Below the pieces are notes generated by a model. It searched no databases and was not told the DNA's origin. It saw only the letters and a list, made by a program, of their open reading frames with translations. A stretch of 64,000 nt of DNA from NCBI RefSeq assembly GCF_000002865.3, contig NW_001865060.1, positions 52,682 to 116,681 on the forward strand, read 5' to 3'. Positions 1 through 10,354 of this stretch are shown piece after piece (position 1 is the stretch's first letter; each line of letters starts with the position of its first letter). This stretch comes from Monosiga brevicollis MX1 (taxonomy: Eukaryota; Opisthokonta; Choanoflagellata; Craspedida; Salpingoecidae). The translations under genes were made by a program, and so were the position numbers.

Positions 1-413
1 CCACACACTTGCGCTCATCACACACGCCGAGCAGCCACCAACATCAACACCGCTGAGTCAGTCACTGTACTGTCTCTTGTCGCAGACTGGACATCACGAC
101 CATCACCCCCCCCCACACACACACACACACTGCCACTGGCTCTCAAAGCCCTGGTCGTTTTCTCATTTTTTTTGAAGGTGCCCCATTCCCGTTGATCTAG
201 TCCTGCTTGAGACGAGGCCCGCACCGACGCTCCATACCGTTCCCTGGCTGCCGCATTACCTCGGCGGGCCTCGACTGCCACAAAACCACTGAGGCCAAGC
301 AGGGCCTGGCTTTTCAGCCATGCCCTTTAGGATCTGGCCTTTCCTTCCAGCTTGAACCGCTTTTGCCTCCCCCTCTGCCATTCCCCTCTCAGCAAGCAGC
401 GCGCACACGCGCG

Positions 414-502
<89 letters not shown>

Positions 503-639
503 TTTTAAAAAAAATTTCCTGACCAGTCGTTCCCAAACGGCCACCACACGTATACAGCGAAGCAAGGCCTCGTCCCACCGCCAAGGGAAAGCGCTTTGGT
601 GCCTCTCTGACCTCCTTCCTATCTTCGACCTTCGCCACC
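1..639. other. 5' flanking region of the homeobox gene, low-complexity
   Basis: No gene is supported here. The stretch holds a C-run followed by a short CA run (about 104-130) and a long (GT)n microsatellite (416-501), then 140 bp of ordinary sequence before the ATG at 640. The reading frames that cross the GT run encode only alternating Cys-Val or Thr-His and are artefacts. The region probably contains the promoter and 5' UTR of the homeobox gene. Confidence 0.6.
416..501. repeat. (GT)n microsatellite
   Basis: About 43 uninterrupted GT units, preceded by a CGCG-rich stretch and followed by an A-rich run. It is one of several long dinucleotide tracts in the window, all in intergenic DNA. Confidence 0.97.
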
Positions 640-2492
640 ATGTCGGATCTTCTCCCCAACTTGGCACCCGACCTGGCCACCTTTTTAAACCCCAACCTTG
701 AGGTGGCCCTTGATTCGATCAAAGATGACCCCACCATGAACTGGCCCCCCGCTACTGGGCCCGCCTCAGTCCGTACTTCCATGGCCCATCCTCGATACAG
801 TTTCAACACCAGGCTGGACTGGCCCGTGGGGCTCAATGGCCAGCCCGCAACCATTTGCGCCAACTCGCTCTCTACCCCCGACTTTCTCGCCATAAACTGT
901 TCCACCATGTCCGAGGGCCCTGCCATGCCCTTGCCCCCCAAGTCTCAGGCCGACCCCACTGGATCCAGCTTGACCCCCGCCGATCTACCCGAGGCGCTCC
1001 TCACCGATGCCCTCTTGTCCATGAACCCAACTGACCGCGACTCGGGCAATTCAAGCGGCTCGAGCGGATCGGGCGGCTTGTCCAGTGCCCGCTCTGACCC
1101 TGATCTCCAAGCTGACCTCAACCCAAACTTTAGCCCTGACCTCAAACCTGCCTCCTCCACAAACCCTTCCTTCTCCGCGCCCTCCTCTTCCGCCAGTCAC
1201 CACAACGCCAGTTCCCTTTCAGCAGCAGACCTCTCCGCTACCGACGTACGTTTCGAGTCCCCACCCATCCCCAGCCACCCTGCGTGGCCATCCTTCAGAC
1301 CTAACTTTAAACTTCCTTCGTGCGCGCAACGTCTCTAGGAAGCCCTGCTTGCAGCAGCTCAGGCTCAAGCTGACACCAATCTTCTCAGCTCAGAAGAACT
1401 GCAAACCGCTGCCCAACATGCCGATGGCTTTGCCTTTGAACTTGAGGACTTTGTTGTCTCCCTCAATGATTGGGCTGATCTCATGAACGCCACCAAGGCC
1501 GAGACCAGCCCCGCCCCCGCCACGACCAGCCCAGTCACCAGCGCAGCCATCACCCCCACCAACACCTCCACCCTCACACCAGCCCTGGCATCTGGTCAGG
1601 CGCAGCCTCCCGCCGCAGCCCCGGCGGTCACAGCTGGCCCCAGTCGCCGAAGCTCGCACGGCAAACAAATGCCCCTGCCTAAAGCCGCCGCCCCTCCCTC
1701 AACAACCCGCAGACACACCCAGCCCGGCTCCGGAGTCAATCTTACCGAACCAAGTGCTGCACCGAGCATCAGCCTGAATCAATCGCTGCCGCCCAGCGAG
1801 CCTGGTTGGCATCGTGCCGCAGACTTGCAAAGCAGCGACAGCTGCCTCTCTGATTCAGACACAGAAGGTGCTCCTGGCGCAGGCTCGGCACATGCAGCCC
1901 GCAGCCCGCAACGCAAACGCCCCGCCCACTCCACTCATACCACTGGCACTGACGAAACACGGCCCAAGGCGGCCCGACGCCCCAAGTCCCGCCACTGCAC
2001 CAAGCGCTTCGCCTCCTCGAGCATCGACACGCTTAAGGAGTGGCTCTTTGCCCACACTGATCGCCCTTATCCCACAGACCAGGACAAGACCGAGCTCATG
2101 CAGCAAACCGGACTGGACCTGATGCAAATTAACAATTGGTGCGAGCCTTGCTTTTCGTTTGGTGTCTTCAAACCCGAGCCGCCCCCGTGGATTCAGACTT
2201 TGCCTCACCCCATGGCCCTGCCGCTCCACACAGGTTCATCAACGCCCGGCGCCGACTGCTGGTCAAGGTCAACAAGCCCAGCCGCAACAAAACATCCACG
2301 AGCCGCCCAAGCTCGGTACGTGCTTCTGTTCCACCCTGCACGATCCGTGGGACGAGGCAAACGGCAGAAATGACAATGCGAAGCTGGGAGATTTTGTCGG
2401 TGCACAATCGTGGTGGCACTAACCTTTTTATGCTTGCTTTGGTGGCTTTACAGCGTGTTAGCTTTCAGCGGCGAGCCAACAAACGCCATTGA
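640..2492 (+). CDS. TALE-class homeodomain transcription factor
   Basis: Three or four exons: 640-1245, 1339-2138, then 2234-2492, or 2234-2315 joined to 2454-2492. The product is about 508-554 residues. The homeodomain (roughly residues 420-482) reads LKEWLFAHTDRPYPT, then QINNW, and after the intron FINARRRLLVK. The PYP three-residue loop extension and isoleucine at homeodomain position 50 are TALE hallmarks (MEIS, PKNOX, TGIF, IRX). Trp48 is split by the intron at 2139-2233. The N-terminal 400 residues are Ser/Pro/Ala/Thr-rich with loose PDL/NPN repeats and no recognised MEIS or PBX cofactor domain, so the subclass stays open. Expected role: sequence-specific nuclear DNA binding. TALE genes are the homeobox class known from choanoflagellates. 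The start at 640 is the first in-frame ATG (GCCACCATGTC context). Confidence 0.9.
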
Positions 2493-3656
2493 ATTGTCTT
2501 TTCGCCTTTTTCCTTCTTCTTTACTTTTAATTGGCAGCCTTATTTTGTTCTTGCGGGCTCAAAGGAGCACCGGCCAATCTGGGCAATCGCAACATCGGGT
2601 GCTTTGCTGCTTCTGAGCGACTTTAAACAAGCCGCTCACTAATGTTGATATTAGATGACTCACAGATTGAATCGCATGCTGTGCATGCTCGAGCTTGAAC
2701 GGGATCTTTGATGTCCCCCTTGTCTTTATGGACGACACGTGTGTGTGTTTGCGTAGCGTTCCTCTTTTTTTTTTTTTTTTTTTTTTTTTCTTCTCTCTTA
2801 TAGCCCACCGCCTTTTGCATTGAGATCGACTTTGCTCGGGTTCGTCTTCGTTTGCACAACGCAGTGACGTTTTGTGACCAATTGAGTCGCTTCTAGTTTA
2901 TATGAAAATGTTGATTTTTTTCCTAGTTATTGGCAGCCTTCCTCGACGTGTGTCTTCTTCCTTCCTTCCTTCCTTCCTTCTTTCCCCATCTGTGCCGATT
3001 GCACGTTCTTGCGTGCTGCATGGGTGCAATACAAATCAGATGAATGAATTGGTCAAAGATGTTTGGCGAGAAGAAGGGCACCCGTATCAAAAGCGGGGGA
3101 ACAAAACGGCCAAACAAGACGGGCGAAGACCGCGACGTGTACGACGAGGGGAGAAAAGCTAAACGAAAAGCGTGCTTGCGACGTGAGAGCGCCGGGAGAG
3201 CCTATGGCGGGTTGAGTTTTGAGATGCCAAGACACGGCATGAAGAACAACGGAGATCCAAGCTTTGACAACTCGTGCCAGGGAACAAGGCGCACAAACTC
3301 AAACAACCAGAAAGCACAACAACAGAACAAGAAGGAAAGAACTAGGAAAGAAAACAATTAAAGCTCAATGGAATCCGAGCGGAATGGTCAAGACGGCTTG
3401 ACATTGACACAGCACCAAATTCTCAAGAGGTGCACCGTCACAAGATGGGAGAGCGTCGGAGCCACGGCCAAAGCTGCACGACGTCAAGATCAAGGGAGGG
3501 GGGAGCCAGTGAGCTTCTTCCCTGCACCTACACACGCGTGCACGGGTGCGCCCTGGCTGGACTGCTTGGGGCCTTTTATAAGAGAAAAGCATGGACAGGC
3601 AAAGTGCTGAAGCAAGCACGGACCCTGGTGTTTGGGGAGAAGGTTGTGGGCGACGG
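2493..3656. other. Intergenic region, no gene seen
   Basis: Holds the 3' flank of the homeobox gene and the 3' flank of the minus-strand PH gene (convergent). Contains a T25 run (2765-2789) and a (TTCC)n tract (about 2957-2980). Short open frames have no start context, splice logic or family resemblance. Confidence 0.6.
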
Positions 3657-4358
3657 TCATGAGGTACTCTGGGCTGAGGTTGAGGGCAGGCGTTGTGGGG
3701 GCTGTTGGTGGGAGCGATGTGGCGAGTCGGTGCGGGAGGAATTTCTCGAGGCGGGCTGGGAGGCACGGCGGGAAGGGGTTCGGGAGGCGTTGGACGAGGC
3801 GTTGCTGGAGTGGTCTACGGAGGAGGCTCGGCGCAGGGAGCCACTGCGACTCGGGGATTTGCTGGGCGGGGGGACCGTGGCGTCGATGCCCAGGTAGGCT
3901 TCACCGCCATGGCAGAGGCGATCGAGTTTGTTGATCCAGCTTTCAGCAGTGGCTTCGACGCTGAACATGTAAAAGACGCGGCGGGTGGTGCGAATGCCAA
4001 AGGCGTTGTGATCGGAGGCTTGTGGGGGCCAATCGATGTTTTGCAAGAGGCTTCGTTCCTGCGCCATGTAGGCGGAGCTGTTTGCTTTTGAGAGAATCTC
4101 GACGACGTCGCGCTGTAGGTGGATCTCACCCTGGGGCTTCATGTCACGGAGGTTGGTGCCCAGGGTGGGGCTGGTTTTGTAGTAGCGGAGAACGTGGTCA
4201 CCAAAGACGGCGCAGTAGCGTTCGCGCCAGGTGCGGACCTGGGCACCTAGCTTACAGACGGCACCGGAGAGCAGGATCTCCCCCGAGTATGGGGTTCGAG
4301 CTTGGTCTGCCGTGCCATCCTTGACGGCCTCGAGCATGGCCCGAGTCAAGTCGGTCAT
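3657..4358 (-). CDS. PH-domain protein with Ser/Arg-rich tail
   Basis: Intronless gene of 233 residues, unusual among its intron-rich neighbours. Residues about 23-150 form a pleckstrin homology domain. SGEILLSG opens the first strand, WRERYCAVFGDHVLRYYK forms the core, and AESWINKLDRL matches the C-terminal helix with its invariant Trp. PH domains bind phosphoinositides or proteins at membranes. Residues 160-233 are low-complexity, rich in Ser, Arg, Pro and Gln, with many RxxS-type potential phosphosites. No catalytic domain is present, so it may be a membrane adaptor. Specificity cannot be inferred. Its start lies 1.3 kb from the divergent UBE2T gene. Confidence 0.82.
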   Translation of the reverse strand: MTDLTRAMLEAVKDGTADQARTPYSGEILLSGAVCKLGAQVRTWRERYCAVFGDHVLRYYKTSPTLGTNLRDMKPQGEIHLQRDVVEILSKANSSAYMAQERSLLQNIDWPPQASDHNAFGIRTTRRVFYMFSVEATAESWINKLDRLCHGGEAYLGIDATVPPPSKSPSRSGSLRRASSVDHSSNASSNASRTPSRRASQPASRNSSRTDSPHRSHQQPPQRLPSTSAQSTS

Positions 4359-4467
4359 GATGCGTGGGAGTCGACGGCAACAAGCGGCGTGTGCGGCAGT
4401 GGCAGTCGTAGGAGCGGAGGGCAGTCTGTTAGAGATGGCGAGGCAGAGCGAGGCAGAGCGAGGCGTC

Positions 4468-4526
<59 letters not shown>

Positions 4527-4907
4527 GGGCTAATGATACCGGGGTCGTCGCTGTTGGCTGTTGTTGATGTTGATGTTGCAGATCAAAGGCGCGCGCCGCT
4601 CGGACCGACGCTCGGATCACAGGGCAGGCGGGGAATGATTCCTGCAAGTAGCCACGATCTTGGGCAAGTGGTCGGTTGGGGATGATGCTGCTGCCCAGTG
4701 CCAATCAACAACGGAATCCACCCCAGGACACGTACCGATCCGTGTGCGAATCACACCGTACACACGCACGCACGCACGCACTCACAGAGCCCGTACACGG
4801 ACACAGGTCGCACGCCCGTTCACCGAGTTGTGTCTTTCCAGTCCCTCCTCCTCCTTCTCCTCCTTGCCAAAAAAAATCAAAAAATAAAATAAAACACCAC
4901 AACCCTT

Positions 4908-4977
4908 TTCTCTCTCTCTCTCTCTCTCTCTCTTTGTTTATGCCTTTCACTTTCTCTCTTTCTCTCTTTCTCTCTTT

Positions 4978-5057
<80 letters not shown>
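4908..5057. repeat. Compound (CT)n-(CTTT)n-(GT)n microsatellite
   Basis: A pyrimidine tract of CT dinucleotides gives way to CTTT tetranucleotides and then to about 38 GT units. The three motifs abut, which suggests successive slippage events at one site. Confidence 0.95.
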
Positions 5058-5058
<1 letters not shown>

Positions 5059-5436
5059 GTGCCGATCAGCAAATTCGCACATGACATGTCTTCACTGTTT
5101 TACACTTGTGTGAAAGGATGAGTAAGGTTAGGGGGATGAAAGTTGTGTGTGTGTGTGTGTGTGTGGGCTGCTGCTGTGGTAGTTTGCCCTTCCATGGTAC
5201 TTTTCTTGTTATAACGAGTTGTTGTCGTCGGAGGCAGCAAGCTTGAGCATAAGAAGTAAGCCTGTGACTTGGAGCCGCACTCGTGTCGAGGGGTCATTCG
5301 CCAATTGTCCCACCGAGGATCATCTGCCCTCTATGATTGGGGGAGCAGGGTGCACGGGGCACAGGCAGGTGTACTCCTCACCTCCATGGTGACATGTGAT
5401 CTAAAGATTTTTTCCAGCCTCGGCACTGAACTCGGT

Positions 5437-5545
5437 AGTAAGCCGTAAGCACAGTAAGCCGTAAGCACAGTAAGCAGAAAACGCAGTCAGCAGAAAACGC
5501 AGTCAGCAGTAAGCAGTAAGCCTGAAGCGCCGTCAGCCGTAAGCA
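5437..5545 (+). repeat. Degenerate minisatellite (AGTAAGC/AGTCAGC units)
   Basis: Imperfect short units alternate AGTAAGC, CGTAAGC, AGTCAGC and AGAAAACGC over about 110 bp, with a near-perfect 16-bp direct repeat at its start. It ends roughly 95 bp before the UBE2T start codon, so it lies in the promoter or 5' UTR. Confidence 0.8.
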
Positions 5546-5639
5546 GCAGCATTTTGTCAGATTTTTATCGCTACGGTTACAAACCGTTTTTTTTTTTCAC
5601 CTCCTCAGGCAACGGCAGCGGGGAAGATCAGCCAGCACC

Positions 5640-6660
5640 ATGTTGCGGCAGAAGCGGTTGGCCAAGGAGTATGCCATGTTGCAGCAGGACCCGCCACCAG
5701 GGGTTCTGGTTTGGACAACTGGTCAGGTTGATACAGAGGCTCGGTCGACGGCAACGGGCGGCGATGGTAGCCACAGCACGGCCCCTGCCGAGCGTCTGGA
5801 TCAGCTCACGGCTCAGATCACGGGACCGGCAGATTCTCCCTATCGCAATGGCGTCTTCAAGCTCGAGATCAAGGTTCCAGACATGTACCCCTTGCAGCCA
5901 CCACAAGTCCGCTTTCTCACCCGGGTCTACCACCCCAACATTGACCGCGCCGGTCGCATCTGCCTCGATCTGCTCAAGATGCCGCCCAAGGGTTCCTGGG
6001 GTCCGGCCAGCAACCTCGCCACCCTCCTCACCTCCCTCCGCGTCCTCCTTGACAAGCCCAACCCTGATGATGGACTCATGGCTGACATATCCGTAGGTCC
6101 CCCCCCCCCCCCCCCTCTCTCTCTCTTTGCCCGTGCACTCGCCCACTCACCCACTCACGAACCACCAATGCTGATGGCCGACCCGTCGCTTCTAGGCTCA
6201 ATATAAATCAGATTACGATGCCTACGCGCAGGAAGCTAGCCGTCAAACCCAGCTCTATGCCACTCAGGTCAGGCCGCACAAGCATTGCCACAGACGCTCA
6301 TGCTTCAATTGCACATGGTCGACACACAAGGCGAAAACTCGGGCCAAATACAACAAATGCAACGCGCATGGCAAGGCGCGCCACACTGCCGAGCTTGGCT
6401 CACCGCCAACATCACCCTGAAAAAAAAAAAAAAGGGGGGGGCCGACTTGGGCTCCATCAACTCTGAAAGGAAGAAACAATAAAAAAGAATCACGCATTGC
6501 CATCACGATACACCGCGATGAAATAAATACATGCCCAACTAATCTTCGCCGGCCGCTTTGGTGTGCTTAGAACGCCGCCGCCGCTGCCGAGACCCCGGCG
6601 CCCACACCAGCAGAAACAGAGGCCAAGCGACCCAAAACGACGTCCGCTGACGCTCAATAG
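5640..6660 (+). CDS. UBE2T: Ubiquitin-conjugating enzyme E2 T
   Basis: Exons 5640-6092, 6196-6267 and 6571-6660 give 204 residues (the human protein has 197). The E2 (UBC) fold is clear. PPGVLVW lies near the N-terminus. YRNGVFKLEI, FLTRVYHPNID and GRICLDLLKMPPKGSWGP surround catalytic Cys about 108, and LDKPNPDDGLMADIS follows. The KMPPKGSW segment and the LMADIS ending are typical of UBE2T, the E2 that works with FANCL to monoubiquitinate FANCD2 in interstrand crosslink repair. About 20 extra Ser/Thr/Gly-rich residues sit near position 35. The last exon encodes an Ala/Pro/Thr tail ending AKRPKTTSADAQ, a basic nuclear-signal-like patch as in the animal tail. Without the second splice, translation would stop at 6420 (see findings). 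Confidence 0.9.
6478..6483 (+). terminator. UBE2T: Candidate polyadenylation signal (AATAAA)
   Basis: AATAAA lies 58 bp after the read-through stop at 6420, and a second copy lies at about 6522-6527. Both fall inside the last intron of the three-exon UBE2T model, so they could end a shorter transcript. Confidence 0.45.
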
Positions 6661-6687
6661 CAACGGCGTGGCACATTCACCTCAGCA

Positions 6688-9601
6688 TCAGCATCGCGCA
6701 GAAATGTGCGAGCCGTTCATATCTGCAGCAGCGTCGGCACGAGCTCGAGCGCGCCGGCTCTCACTCCCCTTGTCCTGCCCGCCCAAGAGTCGGCTCAGAC
6801 GTTTGAGCGCCGTCACATAATATGCATTGAGTTGCATGGCCGCCAAGCGCGCCTGGTGCACCGCCTTCTCCCGTGCAAAGTTCTCCGCGTGTGTATGCAA
6901 ATCTTGCATGAAATCACGCAATTGCTGCTGCATCTGCGCGCGCACCTGGTCCCTTATCCGCGCCTATCCACCGCAAGGAACATGATCAGACCACCACCTC
7001 AAGGCCCTTCCACAATGATATGGAGAGAAAGAATAAACAAGGCGAGGACGACATACCTGTGCATCGGCACCGTATGGTCGATTTTCCTCGGCCACATCTC
7101 CGTGGGATACTGCGTGGTCTTGGCCCTGTCCTTGTCGTCGCGGAGATGCTTGTTGGTCGCGTGTAGATACCGAATCGTTGGCGTTGGCCGCCTTTGTGGC
7201 TGTATCATCCGCTTTGTGATCTGCTCCTGTGGGGCTTGGAGACGTCGTTTGAACCGGCGCGGGTTCACCCTGGCCCAATTGCATGCCTTTGACCTTGGCT
7301 GACCGCAATTGCTGCTCACTGGCCTCCCTACACAAACATAACACAAGTTAGTCAGTGTCATGACCAAAGTACCAGAGACCATGCGCCGCGCCGAAGCAAA
7401 GGTCCATACCTTTGCGCTTGCGCTGCTAGATGCTCGGCACCCAACGCCTCTAAGCGCTCTGCACATGACCTGCCGCCCCAGCAACAATTGCGTCAGATGA
7501 TACACACCCTCCCACAGAATGGCCACGAGGCCCTGCGCCCTGTGCCCTGTGTATAAACTCAGATACTTCGGATATACGTCCCATCCCACGCTGGATCATA
7601 CCGCTCCAAGTCTTGCATGGCCCGTTGAGCTTCCCGCCATTCGCGACGTCGACGCTCCTCCGAAGCTTGATAAGCTTTGACCCGCTGCTTGAGCACATCA
7701 ACCACCCGACGGCACGCCGTCACCGCGGACTGCTTTGCTGCTTGTTGTGCACGCGCCACGCGCGCTTCCACGTCCGCCTGCCCCTGCGTCAAGCGTTCTT
7801 GTGCCTCGTTCGCCTCCAGCTCCAGCGCTTGGATTCGCGTACGCAACGTGTAGGTTGTGGCCTGGGCTTGTGCTGTCTAGATCAAGGCGCCACCACGCAC
7901 ATGAGCACCAGCGCGAAGCAAAAGCCGTCAGGCACAGGTTGAGCGGGGGAATCCAACCACTAACCTCGAGGTGTGCAGCCGTCAATCGATCCTCAGTTTC
8001 AGAAATTTGCCCGTGCAGTGCTTCGATTTCCTGCTGTCCCGCCTGAAGTTCACGGCTCAGGAGATTGATCACAAAAGCCTCCTCCTCCTCGTCTTCGTGG
8101 GCCTCATCACCCCCGTCACCCAGAAGAGACTCAAACGTCTTGCTACTATCCAGCCCCGTGTGCCCCGTCGGCCCGCCTTTGCTCTTGGCATGTTGGGCAA
8201 AGTAGTGGCAAACGTGGACCAGGTCGATCCTGTGTTGGCGAGCTGCAGCCACCAACTCGCGGGACAAATGATCCACCTTCTCCAATGCTTGGCCCAATGC
8301 CTGCTGCATGGTGTTTGGCGTGCCATCTGACTTCTCGGTCGCAGCATCGGCGGGCGCACCAAGTTGGAGACGCTGTGCCTCTACCATCTGTTCCAAGGCA
8401 GCACAACGCTCTTGAAGCGCATTCCCCTAAAATCAAATGCAAGCGGCAGGTCAATATGGATCAAGGGTTGATGTTTGCCGGGATCTCGATCAGAAGTAAG
8501 GAAGGAACGGGAAAAGGGGAGGGCTCAACGGAAGGCATTCTTGCCTGGCATGCGACATACCTCCTGAACTTTGAGATCCACGTCGGCATCGGTCAGAAGA
8601 TCATCGAGCTCTTGATTTGATAGTTGTGTGGTCGGTCCGACGGACTGCGACTGGGCTTCAACGTGAACTGGTGTGGGCTCGGACACGTCTGCAGCAGACA
8701 CGTGCAGGGTGTCCTGGTCCACACGGCGCTGGAGCTCATCCAACCGCTCAAATAGAAAGCGTGTTTCTGAGGCATGCAACTCCTGCTGAGCTGCTAGCTG
8801 CTGGGCATGCTGCTGTTGCAAAGCCTGAAGCCGCCGATCGTATTCGCCTGCCAGGTCGTAATTAGAGCCAGGATCTGGCGGGTGGGCGCTTAGAACGGCC
8901 ACCTGGTCACGCAGACCAATAACCTCTGCCTCGAGCAGTCCACATTGGTGTTTGGCAGCGCGGGCTGCCCCTTCTGCCTCCCGAGCCCGGCTCTCGAGTG
9001 TGTCCTGCCAAAGTTCGAGGTTTCGCTGGCGCTCCACGGCACGAGCCATGTCCTGTTCAGTCAGTTGGTGGCGTTCATTAGCAGCCTCTAGGCGAGCTTC
9101 ACTTTGCCGAAGCTGATTCTCGTAGGCCGCCTGTTGCTCATGAAGAAGACGCAAGAGCTGCTCCACCTTGCGTTGGCTTGCATTATAAAGGATGGTCAAC
9201 TGCGTGTGCGATAGGTGTGCCTCTTCAAACGGAGCAGTCTCGTTCTGAGCCATCGCCTCGTCCTCGGAGCTAGCCGGCCCGGGAGCTGCATTTGCCCTCG
9301 GTACAGTCCGACTCAAGGGCATGACACCTCGAGGCCAAGCCTCATCCTCTTCTTCCTCGCCATTGGCCACATGCGCTGATCGTCCAGCCGGAGAGCCCGC
9401 CACGACGTGTCCATCCAGGCTGTTGGTGTCAGCTTCTCCTTGTGCCGAGGCACTGGCATCCTCGGTGAGGGAGGCGAAGAGGTCATCAGGTAGGGCATTG
9501 AGGGCATCAGCCAACTCAGTCAGGAGCTCCTCGTGATCCTCTTCCTCCTCCTCCCCAACACTCCAATCCTCGGCCGCTGGCGCCAGCTCCACATCAGCCA
9601 T
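6688..9601 (-). CDS. Coiled-coil protein of unknown function (802 aa)
   Basis: Six exons on the minus strand: 9601-8561, 8426-7965, 7876-7578, 7469-7410, 7327-7057 and 6963-6688; all phases close. The N-terminus (residues 1-110) is acidic, with runs of Glu and Asp. From about 130 to 280, and again through exons 2-4, the sequence is heptad-rich with many Gln, Glu, Arg and Leu and few prolines (for example KVEQLLRLLHEQQAAYENQL), so long coiled coils are expected. An acidic EDEEEEAF patch sits near residue 440. Exon 5 is a Ser/Thr/Gln-rich linker, and exon 6 returns to coiled coil. There is no transmembrane segment or catalytic motif. Golgin, centrosomal and ciliary scaffold families look like this, but nothing decides between them. 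Its stop lies 27 bp from the UBE2T stop. Confidence 0.8.
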
Positions 9602-10354
9602 CTTGCCGGCACTTTTTCTAACGCCGTGTGCGCACTTGTGTCAGCACTTCTCAAAACCAACGTGGACCATGAATGATTGAATCCCCTTCTTCCTCCTCTC
9701 CGCTATCCACGCTGCGCTCACCGCTACCCACCCACGTTTGGCCCGCAAAGGTCTGACACGCCAAATGCAAAACGTGGGCTGCCCGATCAGCCTCCCCCTC
9801 CCTCCCAAAAAAAAATTGAAAAAAAAAAAAAAGTCGCAGACGCCTTGAAAGAGAAAAAAAAAAAAAAAACGGTCGCTGTGTGTGTGCGGGGTGGCCATCA
9901 ATTGTCAGATAAAATCGGCCAAGTCGCCGAGCGGTGTCTGATGTTTTTTGTATTGGTCAATGAAAGAAAATCTACTGCAAAGTTATAGAGAAAGGTGGCA
10001 AAGTCCTGGTGCCGCAGTGATCTTTTTTTCAAATTGGATTTTTCACCAAAACTGCGGACACCAATATGCGAAACACACACACACACACACACACACAAAG
10101 TTTATGGAACGATCTTGAGCAGCACCGCTCGCTGTTGGTCGTTTGCCAGAGCTCGTTGAACTGGACTATGGCCATGGGTTGGAGTTGAGGAGACAATGGT
10201 GGTCGTTGTGGCGTGGCCTGTAGCGTGGTGGCGTCGGAACGGTACACCTGCTGGCATTGGTAGGTGCGCATTTTCTTCCTCGAGTCTGGTTCGCAGATTG
10301 CACTGCCGCCCCCAGCTCCACGCGTGCCAACCTCAGACTTGTTGAACCGCCATT
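9602..10354. other. Divergent intergenic region
   Basis: Separates the 5' ends of the coiled-coil gene (-) and the receptor guanylate cyclase (+). It has two poly-A-rich tracts (about 9810-9870) and a (CA)n run (10073-10096). No exon is supported. A shared or back-to-back promoter region is likely. Confidence 0.6.

Larger units (their letters stand above)
4359..5639. other. Divergent intergenic region rich in microsatellites
   Basis: Lies between the 5' ends of the PH gene and the E2 gene. It contains (GTT)n then (GGT)n at about 4468-4530, an A-rich AAAATAAAATAAAA block (about 4876-4892), a compound CT/CTTT/GT array (4908-5057), a second GT run (about 5144-5165), and a degenerate minisatellite (about 5437-5545). 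No coding exon is supported. Confidence 0.7.

Noticed and set aside
207-941. Open frames on both strands through the (GT)n tract, encoding Cys-Val or Thr-His runs
   Set aside because: They exist only because a dinucleotide repeat has no stops; no other coding signal.
4280-4300. GGTTCGA-like tRNA B box (another at about 10655)
   Set aside because: Both lie inside coding exons and no A box or acceptor stem is at the right distance.
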